From Archegozetes longisetosus (lineage: Eukaryota > Arthropoda > Arachnida > Sarcoptiformes > Trhypochthoniidae), in assembly GCA_018873245.2 (NCBI GenBank), contig JAEMBT020000002.1, positions 5,968,001-6,032,000 of the forward strand: a DNA stretch of 64,000 nt, written 5' to 3'. Positions 1-11,637 of this stretch are shown here, piece by piece. Both the position numbers and the translations under genes were made by a program. The notes under the pieces were generated by a model. The model worked only from the letters and a program-made list of their open reading frames with translations, did not search any database and was not told the origin of the DNA. How positions within the stretch are numbered: the first letter of the stretch is position 1; each line of letters begins with the position of its first letter.

Positions 1-38
1 CCATTAGCTGATCCATATCACATATTATGATAGTCATG

Positions 39-218
39 TTATACTCTAAACACTCGTCTGAAGGTATAGATCAGTGCTGTTTTGATATCTTTTGTTCGAA
101 CAACTTCCTCGGCTTGTGCTTCTTCAGCTATTATCACAAATGTGACAATCGATAAAATGAGGACAACAATTATATTATTGTTGAAAGAAGAAACCTTTAT
201 ATAAATTCGACTTGTCTG
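39..218 (-). CDS. Possible exon of a small secreted peptide gene
   Basis: An open frame on the minus strand, between an in-frame stop at about 219-221 and a TAA at 39-41. It reads a strongly hydrophobic stretch (core VVLILSIVTFVIIA) followed by an acidic then basic tail (EEAQAEEVVRTKD, ending FRRVFRV). That is the shape of a signal peptide plus a short mature peptide of about 28 residues. No in-frame ATG is present, so the initiator would have to lie in an upstream exon; the cuticle-like gene at 20-22 kb uses such a tiny first exon. The last codons (AGA followed by GTATAA) also resemble a splice donor, so the frame could continue beyond the window edge. No family is recognised. Confidence 0.3.
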   Translation of the reverse strand, partial: QTSRIYIKVSSFNNNIIVVLILSIVTFVIIAEEAQAEEVVRTKDIKTALIYTFRRVFRV

Positions 219-221
219 TCA

Positions 222-1654
222 AACGAATTTGTCGGCCATATGAGCGTCAGTCAAATGAGTGTCTCCCCCGGAGAACGATATACTTTCAGCTCCTCCAGCA
301 TTGATCAATCCCCTTACATTTAGCCCTTGGCCTTTATCTAAGTTGACGTTGTTGCTGAGCCTCGATTGATCCTCGAATTATGTGATATTTGGTAGTCAAA
401 GGAAAGAAGCCAATAAAATGTATAAGTAAATATTGGCAACCATAACGAATGGTTGCCCACAAAAAATGAATTCATGACATCAGACTATTATTTGACTATC
501 AAACTCTTCTAATAGTGCATAAATGCTCAAGCTAGACCTCAGAGTTATTTAAACCTGCAGGCAATCTTGAGTTCACCCTATACATACCTAGCTCAAACTC
601 ATCAGTGTGAGCTTCAAGCTCAAAATCGGAAAGTTCGAGCTTGTAATTTAACATTAAAGTGAATGTACAACACGAATAATTCGCAACTTTGACCCAAGAT
701 AATAATATCGTTCTCAGAGAAAGCATTTTTTTTTAAACCGAACAAAATATTTTAGATTTTGGTTGAATTTTCATGAAAACTAGTGCTATGAAAAATAACG
801 AGGGCCATAATCTCAAGCTCGAAAAAAAACAAGCTTATGTGCCGTGCCGTTGACCGGTAAATGCTATGTATATGATCCTGGATTATTCCTGATGCGATAG
901 GATATGAGGGATGAGACAAATTGAAATGATGTTAGTCATTGCAAAGCATAATTGGCATTATAGCGTTAGTCTTAGTGAAAGTCAAATCTATTATTCGCAT
1001 GACTAAAAATCTGCGATTAATAAGTACTAAACTAATCATTGAGAAACATTTAGTGATTAAAATCAATGTAGTTTACACAAACCTGAATGTGCTGTCGATT
1101 CCTTTTACCAACTCTTTTGTATCCTTTTAGAATTGATAAAATACAACGGTAATTAATTGGTGGACATCATTAATTGCTTCATATGAATAATCGGACGCTG
1201 GCATTATGCTGCCAATATATCTTGCTTTTCTTTCAAAAAAGGTAGAACACATTCAAATGTATACTTTAACGTATCATAAGGGAAGACGCACACTTTTCAA
1301 TAGGTTTTTTAATTTTTGCTTCAATCTCTATACATGTTTTGAAGATGGCACCACTTTCTACGCAAAAAATCGACTAGTCAACACAAAACGAGTGCCTACA
1401 CTATTTTAGTTGCTTTAATTTCCACAATTGCAATATGTCAGATCATTACGATTGATTCCGTCTTCCCATACGAGGAGTAAAATCTCTAAAAAAGTTTACA
1501 AGAGATTAAAAAAGATTAATCACTTTAAATCAGTTATCCGAAAGCGAACTATTTCTCATCAGTTTAGACAAAGCAATGAATTTTTGGATTTAATTGCATT
1601 TCACTTTGAAATATACACACAGAAATAGTCAACTATGGATTTTTTTATCAATAA
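222..1654. other. Non-coding stretch, nothing convincing
   Basis: AT-rich sequence with only short, compositionally random open frames on both strands. Around 240-420 base composition is slightly more GC-rich but no frame is open with splice support. No RNA gene or repeat termini were seen. Confidence 0.5.
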
Positions 1655-1793
1655 GCTTGTACGAAATATGCACTTAAATATGCATTTTCAAATTTAATGG
1701 AATTTAATATTCAAATAAAATAGGGTATTATAAATAATTATTTAAGTGAATTAGCGTTGCGATGGATCACAAAATGATGTTTTACTAAATCAC
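1655..1793 (+). repeat. Dispersed repeat, copy 1 (inverted relative to 26467-26602)
   Basis: This segment, containing aatatgcacttaaatatgca and, further on, aaatgatgttttactaaat, reappears in reverse complement at 26467-26602 with scattered substitutions. The order of landmarks (ATGCATATTTAAG, then ATATTATAAAT, then the GTTTTACTAAA block) is preserved. No terminal inverted repeat or coding potential is visible in either copy. Confidence 0.5.
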
Positions 1794-1831
1794 TCAAAAT
1801 AGAGAACAACAGAGTACATTTCGACGTAAGA

Positions 1832-2460
1832 GTCAGTTTTGCAGAATGGCAAAATGATTTTAACCAGTCAGTTTAGCCCAAAAATTTAATTCCTCTGTTC
1901 TCCTATTCTCAGTTTATATTTTAGAAAATCCCCTCTATTTTCAAAGATGTTATGAAGAGCTCGAGTTTTGCGAATACAAGTTTCGAGTATACACTTCATG
2001 TTCTACGTAAAAAATATTTCATTATCGATGCAATAAATTCTGAAAGTTTTTGAGACGATATACCGTAAATAGGAGTTTTTAAGCTAAATTAGTAAATATA
2101 AAGGCTAAAATTCTTATTCAACTATTCAAAGAGCATGATTAAATATTTTTCATAACTCTTCTAATAAGTTTAAAGTTATATTTTTTAAAGTTTCAAAATT
2201 GAGCTCAAATATTAATAGAAATGAATTTAGAAAATCAAGAATTTAATCAAATGTTTTTAGTCTTGTTATTCTTTATTGACTATTAGTGCTTAAGCTTTTA
2301 TCTAAATCTGTTGATTACTATCAAATTGTCTACTTTGCTTTGATAAGTTCGAATCAACTGACAAACCCTAAGGTTTAAGAATGAGAAAATCAGTTTTAAA
2401 ATTGATTTTAACCTGTTTCACATAAACTGACTGATTAAAATCCCATTTTGCTAAACTGAC
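1832..2460. mobile_element. Degenerate MITE with GTCAGTTT termini
   Basis: The left end (gtcagttttgcagaatggc) and the right end, read on the minus strand (gtcagtttagcaaaatggg), are imperfect inverted repeats of about 40 bp, each followed by a GATTTTAA-CAGTCAGTTTA block. The interior is non-coding. No clear target-site duplication is seen, so superfamily cannot be assigned. Confidence 0.45.
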
Positions 2461-3867
2461 ACCAATCAATCTCGAGGTCGAGAACAATGTTATAAACAGA
2501 TTTTATCGGCCTGTACAATTTGACAGTTTCGAATGATAATTCACTTGAGAACGCTCTACAGAATGAAATTTCAAGTAGTTTGATGTTAATTCAAACACAC
2601 TCTTTATCACAATAGAATATTTGAATCTTCTGTCATTTTCTTATAACGGACAAAATCTAAGCGTCTTTCGAGAGGCCAAAGTTCAAAAATATGCACTTTC
2701 AAACTGAAACTAATGAAAGTTTATGTAATGATTCGTAAAGTTTCTTAAAATTCCATATATTTGGAGTTAGCAAGTAAGGCATGTCTTTTCACACTTGCAC
2801 AAGCCTAGTTATCAGTTAGAAATTATCTATCGATTGAACTGATTGATAGTTGAGTTCTGTTCTCAAACATGAATGAGTCAATTTTGCGAGTCTGTAAAGT
2901 TAACAATAATGTTTTACAGACGAGTATATACTGTTTGTTTTTTAAAAATATACTCAGATAATGCAGTTAACACTTTAGCTGCTTTTATAACTTTGATCTT
3001 GAGGTAAATCGTTTATTCATTAACTGAAATTTGAATGTTTCGTGATGAACCTTTATTAATCAAGTGTAATCTTACAAAGAGTAGTTAGATTTGTAAGATA
3101 TAAGAAAGTCAAAAACTAAGTGATAAGATTCCGTTTTAAACTTTATTCATTCGCAATTTCTAACTCATGCGTAATAATAAAGGAAAATTGTTTCTTAAAT
3201 TTGGATATGCTTCTAAAATAAACGGACAGTATTTTCAATGTACTTCCGACACTATTTTTAAAAATAATATCTATGAAAAATAGTAAAATTTTCAATTTTC
3301 TTCGAGTGAAGTGTCTATACATCAAAACATGTTCAGGTAAATCTATCAAAATTCTATCCCATTCGGGTAGGGAGAAAGGGTTAAATTAATCCTTGAAAAT
3401 CGAGTTTTTGCTTATCGCTCAATGGAAATTAAAATTTCAAAATTTTATCTCAAAAGCCACTCGGTACATTTAACTCTGGTTTTTTCTGTTACTTCTCTAT
3501 CTGATGATTCTTTCGGACCAGAAATAAGTTATTTTCAAAAACTCGCTATTTTTACTCCTTAAAGACTTCTATCTCATCAAAAATTTCAAGAAATCTATTT
3601 TTGACATTTAAATCAAATATTTGAAGTATTTTCAATACGTTATTCATATCTTCAATACAATTGAATTTTGTAATAAGAAAAACGATCATAATAAAACTAC
3701 TCCCAGTTATAGACTGTTTGTACTGAATATAATTAAGTTCTCAAAAAATGAACACTAAGCCAAGCTTTAATGTTCCATAAATTTTATTATACTATCAAAC
3801 AGCGTAAAACTGACTTGTATGCTAATAAACAAAATCTTTTAGTATTGTATTATTTACTTATTAATAA
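2461..3867. other. Non-coding stretch
   Basis: No frame with splice or codon support and no repeat ends recognised. It lies downstream of the LRR pseudogene. Confidence 0.5.
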
Positions 3868-5026
3868 CTAAAAATATATCCTATTTTGATATTTAAGACC
3901 AGCATCTTTGATCCACTTCATATTGTCTGCATTCCAGTCAATCGGACAGTGTGTAACGTTTAGTTCATTATGTCGATTATCAATTAAAAAGGCTCAAAAA
4001 CTTGTTGCTTCAGATAAGACAAATTTTTATTATTGACGAGCGAAAGGAACGTCGGTTTACCGATATATTCAAACGCATTCTCATCAAAACTTTCAGAATT
4101 TAGTTCGTTGTCATCGAGTATAATTTGAAGTTTACTGTTGGTTGAGGTCAAGTTATGTATGGAGAAGGCGTATTCGTCAATAAAATTAATCTTATGTCTC
4201 GACAAATCAATTAATTCGACTTTGTATAAATAATAAAACGCTAATTTGCCAACTCTTGTAATACTTCGGCACTTTTCAGTTTGACTGCAAAAGTATAAAT
4301 GGGTGACCTGATGGTCAAGCCACGGAAGTATTGTCATGAAAGCATCGTTTGGTATTGTTGTTAATTGAGTACCAGAGATCTATCAGTTTAAGACTTGGCA
4401 GTCTGTTTATGGCATCGAAAATGTCCAGTTCTGACGGCGGAGAGTTAGATATCGGTGTGTTGTGAAACACTAGCTCTTCCATAAACGGTGTCTGACCTGA
4501 AATTTATTTTTCGTTCGATGAAAATCTAATTAATGCTTTTTTTGTATTTTCTGTGTAAATGACTTCTTCTGCAATCACTCATTTTAAGTGATAGATAAAG
4601 AAAATAGAGTAATATTTATATTTTTGATAGTATTACAAGTTTAAACTTTTTTGGGAAACTTCAAACTTGAAGATAAATGTTTTTAATAAGAAAAATAGTT
4701 GAAATACAAACCACCGAACGAGTCCTGATCAACAAAAGTCAAATTAGTGCAGTTTATGAAATGAACTTTTGTGAACCGGATATCAGAGAACACATGAGAC
4801 GCTAATTTATTAATAGAAGTATCCTCTAAAATGAACTCAAATAAAACTTTTTGTGTCATAGATTTTGAGGCTGTCGTAAAAACTTTTTTCAAATCAATAG
4901 GTTGCGTGCCTTCGCATTTGACTGTTTTAGTGGCATTGTTGCAAACGCACGGATGTATTATCTCAGCCTTCGGGCACTCAGCCATAAGGAAATCAGTTGA
5001 CGAGAATAGGATTATGAGTAGCAACT
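3868..5026 (-). pseudogene. Secreted leucine-rich-repeat protein, frameshifted
   Basis: Two exons, 5026-4712 and 4496-3868, are joined by a 215-nt intron (donor GTTTGT, acceptor TTTCAG, phase 1). Exon 1 encodes a hydrophobic leader (LLLIILFSSTDFLMA), then a cysteine cluster (CPKAEIIHPCVCNNATKTVKC) typical of an LRR N-terminal cap, then the first LRRs. Exon 2 carries further repeats (LPSLKLIDL, GTQLTTIPNDAF, VELIDLSRHKI) and a C-terminal cap (HCPIDWNADNMKW). Two frame breaks are seen. Near 4371-4378 a CTCT tract appears two bases short, so LIDL and GTQL lie in different frames. At 3986-3990 a T5 run on the coding strand puts a premature TAA at 3984-3986 while the cap continues in another frame. 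The start codon must be in an unidentified upstream exon (acceptor TCTACAG at about 5027). The architecture resembles small secreted LRR proteins of arthropods. Two independent breaks favour a pseudogene, though assembly errors in short runs are possible. Confidence 0.65.
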
Positions 5027-6599
5027 CTGTAGAAAAAAATTGAATTATTTCTCATAAAATTATTAGTTTATTCAAATGATTAGTAAATTTAGTGCCCTTA
5101 CTCGTTAAAATTAGTTCTCTTTCTCATTAATATAGATATAGGATTAGATAACTTAAATAAATTATTTAGACATTCGATGTGAAGTTTTTTGAGTTATCTA
5201 AATATTGCTGATCTGGCATTAATTTAAAAACAGCTTCATCCAAATAACTTGTTAGTGCTTCCGAAAATAGCTTTGCGATTAATTTACAGCTTTAAGAAAT
5301 TAAATGCTTTCATGCATTAATCTGTTTGGAATTCCATTAGCTGATTAGCTTGTTTTAATCAAGGCTTTGAGGGTAATTTATAAAAATTTACTATTTGGAA
5401 TTCCGAAAACATGACTGAAGCTCAATAACAAAGGATGTTGAATACTTGGTGTACTTAAAATAATACAAACTGATCAATACTTCATTGATGTAACCTTGAT
5501 CAGTTTATATTCTAGTAAATCTGACTCAACAAACAACTAAGTCCTATTTCTTGCATTTTACTTTAACTTTTTAGATTTTTCAAACTATTGTTAAAATTTG
5601 TTTGTTTTTCTTTCAAAGTTTGTTTGATCTATTGAATAGTGATTGTCTTTAAAAAAATATGACTTGAATAAGGATTATCCGATAGTTAAAAAAACATTCC
5701 TAGCCTATACATTAGTTTTCAATTTGATACCTAATACACAAGGAACATAATATCAAATTATTTATTCAGCGACTGAAAATTTCTGATGACTAATGACGAA
5801 GTATAAAATAAATAATAGATGAATACGACAAAAAAGAAACCTAAAGAGTTTGAAGTTGTGTATCGAAACAGACAAAGTTTGCGATTGCTTACGAGTTATT
5901 TTCGAAAAATGCTTGACTTAAATATCAGGCTAATATACTTATTCAGCAATCATCAATGTTATGTTCAACTCATTGTTTTGCACTTTGGATCACGAAACCT
6001 TGTCTACAATTAATTAAACTAAATACTTATATGAATCTATCAAAGTAGTATCACGAAAAGCCTGTTATAAATCATAACTTTATTTTAAAACGAGTCTAAT
6101 TCTAGCATACGGATGTGACTTATGCTCAATTTGACGGAAATCTCAACTATTTATTGATAAAAATACCTGAGAAAGCTCTGAAAGTCATATACTCACCAAA
6201 CTTTAAGTTATGCATCATTTATTTGATTGCAGTCAGTTCGTTATTCAAAAATAAAAATTATTTAACAAAATTACTTGTGTTACATAAATAAATATTTTTT
6301 GTGTCGTTAATATCTAGAATAACTATTTTGTTAATTTAACTTGCAATAAATTATTTAATACAGTGGAAAAGTTTTAAGTAATTTATGAGAATAATTCACT
6401 ACATAAGTATTATATAAACTGATTAATCACTATTTTGATTAGATTAAGCTTAAAATCAGGCTTCGAATATGAGAAGATTCACACGAACAAAGCGATAATT
6501 AGGAACATGAACTTCAGCCTTAATACCATACCTATAGAAAGTTTAAAATAGTGGAAAAAGTTGCAGTAAATATGCTAAATATATGTGAAGTATACCGTT
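5027..6599. other. Non-coding stretch with one small hairpin
   Basis: No supported gene. A short inverted repeat (aaactgatcaa ... ttgatcagttt) lies at about 5469-5511. Confidence 0.4.
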
Positions 6600-8113
6600 T
6601 TATCCTGTAGTTGAATTAGTTGAATTAGTACTTATTGTCATATTGATTGAGGTCGTAGTTTCAGGTAATATTGTTGTTGTCTCGTTATTTGAGACACTGC
6701 ATACACCTCCAGAACAGGTCTAAATTGGTTTGAAAAATACAAGTCAATAAATAGGAAATAGAGAAAATCAATTCAAATAAAAGATATTTATTCATAAGTC
6801 ATAAAGACTTCTGTCAATGAATCTGATTGATTACGGGTACATGAATTAATAGATTTATTTCCTTTATGACTGCTTTAAAAGACAAACTTATTCAACGAGC
6901 ATATATTTGGAGTTTGCTTTGAAGGCATCGAAAATTGTTTCAAATAATTCTTATTATTGCCTTATATTTACATTGAGGCTAAACAAAGTTCCAGAAAATG
7001 ACTTGAAAGAAAAATTTATGCTCCGATAATGCAAAATAATTGAGAAATCTTAGTTTATTTATGTTTGTTAGTTAGTAAAATAGGTTGAATAAACAATTTG
7101 TGACTCGAAAAAACTTACTTTCAATGTTTTTAATTCAACATAATTTATTCAATATAATTAAAGGTAAATCGTGTTGCTCTCAATCCAAAGGTCATCAAAA
7201 CAAAAATTTCGTACTCAATACTTACGCTTTAAGTGAAAATTTCTATCTAGTTACCGAATAACTTGTGGTTTATATTAAAAACTTTCTACTTAGAACTCAA
7301 TGTTAGGAATTTTATCATAATTTAAACAATAGTTGCAACTATTAATCTTGAGTATAATACTTTTCAAATACTTACTCCTGTCTGAGAACAAGTTGAATTG
7401 TCGGGCATGAAAGCTGTGAATATAGCACCAACTATTACAGCGCGTGTTCTTATAGCTAATCAAGAGAAAGTAGATTTCTTGCAATTTTTTATTCTACATA
7501 ATCTTAATTAATCAGATAAAATATCTGTTAAATTTATGCCATAATTAAACACCTTAAGTGGTTAGAAATGGACTATAAATAGTTAGCTTGAGAATAGTTA
7601 TCTAAAACTGTTCGCAAGGTTTTATATCTGAATGCCTTAATTAGATGAGATTAAATAATTCATTTGCTATTAGCATAAATACTCACTGCCGGCAAACATG
7701 ATCGTGAACTGTTGTAAAACTTGTTTCTGACAAATAACTTGACATTCATTGTCATTATTCAACTAAATATAAAAATTTCTATATTAAAGAAAACTTATTC
7801 GAATGGAAGACATGAAACTTGAACAAAATACTTACAGCAACGGCACCCAAATAAACAACGTATTCTTCATTAGTGCTATTATCGCTGCTTATGCATGCCG
7901 CGTCGTATGGGCTTACAATGCTTGTTATGTTGTAATTGATATCTGGAGGTAGAGTTTCTAACGGTGGTAGCGTCTGGCCATTGGTTGTTATGACTTTAGA
8001 TGAAGAAAACGGTTCATGAAAAATAACTGACAAAGATTTTCAAACAATCTAGAAATACCTGCAAAATATGTGAAAACAAGTGAAAGCACAGAGCAAATAA
8101 TAATCGGATTCAT
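6600..8113 (-). CDS. Small secreted, Thr/Asn-rich glycoprotein (unknown family)
   Basis: Five exons fit together with consistent phases: 8113-8059, 8026-7836, 7726-7687, 7455-7376 and 6719-6600, totalling 486 nt or 161 residues. The ATG at 8113 opens a clean signal peptide (MNPIIICSVLSLVFTYFA). The mature part contains a Pro/Leu segment (QTLPPLETLPPDINYN), several N-glycosylation sequons (NIT, NST, NET, NMT), cysteines (DAACIS, TCSQTGTC, GGVCSV) and a tail of Thr/Ser/Asn repeats ending in a TAA. Donors are GTATTT, GTAAGT, GTGAGT and GTAAGT; all acceptors end in AG. The first intron is only 32 nt. A hydrophobic run in exon 4 (AVIVGAIFTAF) is too short and polar-flanked to be a sure membrane segment. 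No family is recognised; a secreted or surface-coat protein is an inference from signal peptide and sequons. Confidence 0.65.
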
Positions 8114-11100
8114 GATGAAAACTATGAAATGTCTTATAGAATAAGATTCAGATATGATAACTATATTTATACTAAAGATCAAATTGTTATCTCATGCTGA
8201 TTGTTTAGAAACTTTTGTGACGAAATGGAGTGTACTTGAAAATGATTATTTTAGAAATTTTGATTGCAAATGCCTCGTGTCAAATCCAGGTTTTACTTCT
8301 ATTTATTGCAATATTATTGCTTATTCCAATGCAAAGAATAACTTTCACTTCAAGCAACTTTACATTTATTGCTGTATCATATTTTCTCTGAAAAAATCTT
8401 CAGTATGTGTTTGACGCACAGATGTTTTTATGATAACTTACTATTAATATTCATATGTTATACAGGTATAAACTTGCATTACTTATCGTATTCAAATTTT
8501 TGACACATACAGACATTGAGAGAAGTTAACTTTTCCTAAAATTCATTTTTGTGAAATGAGGGCATTTCAGTTGGAATATAGAGAAAATAAAGTAGTGATT
8601 AGGTATAAATTTGATACACTTATCATTCATTTATCGAGTTCGAGATAATAGAGTTCAATCTAGACATTTAATAACCCTTTAATTGCGAAATTAACTGAGA
8701 GATCAAAGACACAGACCTTATGATGCTTGCATAAGATTAATAACAAGCTAACTAGTTTTGAGTAATTTTTCACGATTATGGTTTTGTATTAGATTGCATT
8801 ACAAAAGTTATGAATAAGTTTTATTTATAAAAATTCTTGATAAATGTAGATTTGATTTAGCGAACGCCACACCCAATCATTTGATTAATTAACTAAACAT
8901 GTAATTCTGTGATCAAAATTTCGTAAAATATGTACTCATTCCTAAAAAAAATGTTGTTGGACGAATCTGATAACCTCTTGCTTTATTAAGCTATAGGTCA
9001 TTGCAAACGAGCAAAATATATCACAGCAAATTATTGCTTTAATTGAAAAAATATTTCAATCAAAATAAATGAAAAATCAGAACTACTACTGTTGGGCGAT
9101 TGATTGATGTCAGTGTGAGGTCTTTTGAAAAAGTTGAGAGATTTTGTTGATTAATTGCTTAAACAATAGTTGTTCAATTGTTTGATTGCAATCAATCTCC
9201 CATTTAACTTATGTCTCAATTCATCAAAATCATAACTATAGAATGAAAATTTCTTCAAACAATGGTCATTAGTATCAATGAGCTATTCAGAGCTTACTTT
9301 AGTTTTACTAGATTGTTTGAGGAAATTCTTTTTCCAGCACCTTGTTGTTAGAAGAACTTAATCTAAAGCAAAACACCACGCAGAGACTGCATTGTTTTAC
9401 AGACTTAAACTTGTAATAAAGAAGTCAAAATTTAGTTCAAATAATATATTACACTCGCCATAAAGATTTAGAAATTTGTATTGCAAAAATAAAAACTTGA
9501 AATGATTTAAGTTTCCAAACTTACTGCTCTTATGATAAGTCTTGACTGAAGAATATCAATGGTTGTATAATTGAGTCAAAGTATTGTTGAAACAAACCTA
9601 AATTAAGACAAGTGCCTAGTTTAGCCTCAATTAGATTTGACTGCATTACTTTTGAAGCGAACTATGTTTATTATAAAGCAATTAATAAAACTCATATTTT
9701 AATGTATACAAATTATACTATTCTAATGTTATGTGATTTAACCCACCAACACTATCAATTAAACCCAAATTAGAGCTCTTAAGCTTAAAACTTCATTCAC
9801 ATTATGTTAAATTAAGGGTAACTAAACTTGAGTACTTGTTTAGGAGAAATTAATTATGTATAAAAACGAAAGAAAGTGTTCCCTAAGGTTAGCAAAAGGT
9901 GGCTTTCATTAATAGCAATTTTGTTTTTTTTTATTATTAATAACACTTGTCGCTGAAATTAAGATCATTTTTCTATAAATATAACCGATGTATTCGAAAT
10001 GTATTCACTTTCCGAGAAAACTTCTCAGGCTACTTCAAAACCTTTTCAAGATTTATTTAAATTGTTTGAGTCAATAAAAAATAGATTTGATTAGATCATA
10101 TAATTTGCTCAATTTATTTCTTAAAATTGCAACATATTTGTCATTTTTAGATCGCTCGTAATTGAGGTCAATATAACGAGGGATTAATCATGATCAAAAC
10201 GCAGATCTATCAAAATTAAATCGATTTATCGAGAAATACTTTTACAGTTCATTATCAGATTGAATTTTGTACAAATAAAACTATTCGAATGATTCTTAAC
10301 TGTACATAAAATATTTAATTTTATATTATATTAACGAAGTGAGCCTATAATTGAACTTCAAAACAATTTGGTTATTTAAATTGTGACCATAGTTATAGCC
10401 AGAGTTGGACTAGGGAGTCTATAGCTCCCCCAGAATTTAGTCTGAGTCTGTGCTGAAAAAATGTTGAAAATACTTTGAACTGCATTTATCTGATATACCA
10501 ATCGATTGCTTATTTCTAAACATTAATGAAAGGTTTGATAACAAATTAACAAATGGTTTAGTAAAAGTTAGAGTTTGCCTCAACAAACCTCGGCACTCTA
10601 TCTCAGACTTATAGCCCCAGACCAAAAATTTTGACTGTGCACTGCTTATAATAATAAGCCGAGGCTAATAAACCTTATAAAAAACTTTTTGTCATACATA
10701 ACAATGTCTTTGCAAACATTAGCATGAATTCATGTCAATAAATAAATCAAGAAATAAAATTTCGTGAACATTTTGAAGGGATGATTAGAGAGATGCAAAA
10801 GTTGGAACTCAAAGCTTTAACTTAACTTACGATCGCTAAGAAGGGTTCTCATATTAATTGATCAAACTCCAAAATTAGAAAGTCGTGATCATAACTCGTT
10901 AAAAAATATTACATATGTTAAAATAAAACTAATCCAAATCTTCGATATAAGTGCAAGTAATTCCTGATCTGATTATTGCACTGGTATTAATAATAATAAT
11001 TTTCAAGTCGTAAATCTTCACTTTGTAATGAACTGAAAGCTTAATTTGTGTGAAAAAGTCCCAAACTTTTGGCATAGTTATTAAATTAAATCACGTCTTT

Positions 11101-11550
11101 TCAATATAAAACTTCATCAGCAAAACCAATTTCGTTTAATAAACTCCTACTTAATGATAGAATAGATCTTTCGTAACAATTAAGGTCAGAAAATGAGCTT
11201 TCTATCAACGAGAGAAAGAAAAAAAGATGTGAAAATAAATTAATAAAACAAAATTTATAGCGAGCTTTTTATATCGTTAGATGATAATAAGTGGTAGAAA
11301 ACAAAAAGCCATTACAACTGAATTAAAAGATCAAAACAATTACACTTTTGTATGCAGTAAGTGAAGAAGAAAAGAAGTCCTCAACTATAGAAACACTTAA
11401 TTTTCATTGAGCGCTACAATGAGGCCAGTGTTTAACATAATTTACATTTGGACACTAACGTAATTATGAAAATATAATTTCTCTTGAAACCAATTTTTCT
11501 ATTCGAACCATATATTTCTAAATAAATACGTTTTTGTTTAATCTTTTCAG
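8114..11550. other. Long non-coding stretch
   Basis: About 3.4 kb without a frame showing splice-compatible extension. The short open frames at 8154-8414 and 10437-10625 lack homology and start context. Around 9090-9200 and 10395-10680 there are weak, imperfect inverted matches, too degraded to delimit as elements. Confidence 0.4.
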
Positions 11551-11637
11551 GTTATCGTATTGACTGAGACATTGTTTGTGTTACGAATACTAGTCAGCAT
11601 TCAAAGTGGACGTCTTGTGGAGACCTGCCGGCAATGA
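11551..11637 (+). CDS. Possible terminal coding exon
   Basis: A good acceptor (tttaatcttttcag, ending at 11550) is followed by exactly 29 codons in phase 0, ending in TGA at 11635-11637. The frame reads VIVLTETLFVLRILVSIQ and ends CRQ. Base composition is more balanced than the surroundings. No upstream partner exon was identified, so this may be chance. Confidence 0.2.
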   Translation, partial: VIVLTETLFVLRILVSIQSGRLVETCRQ

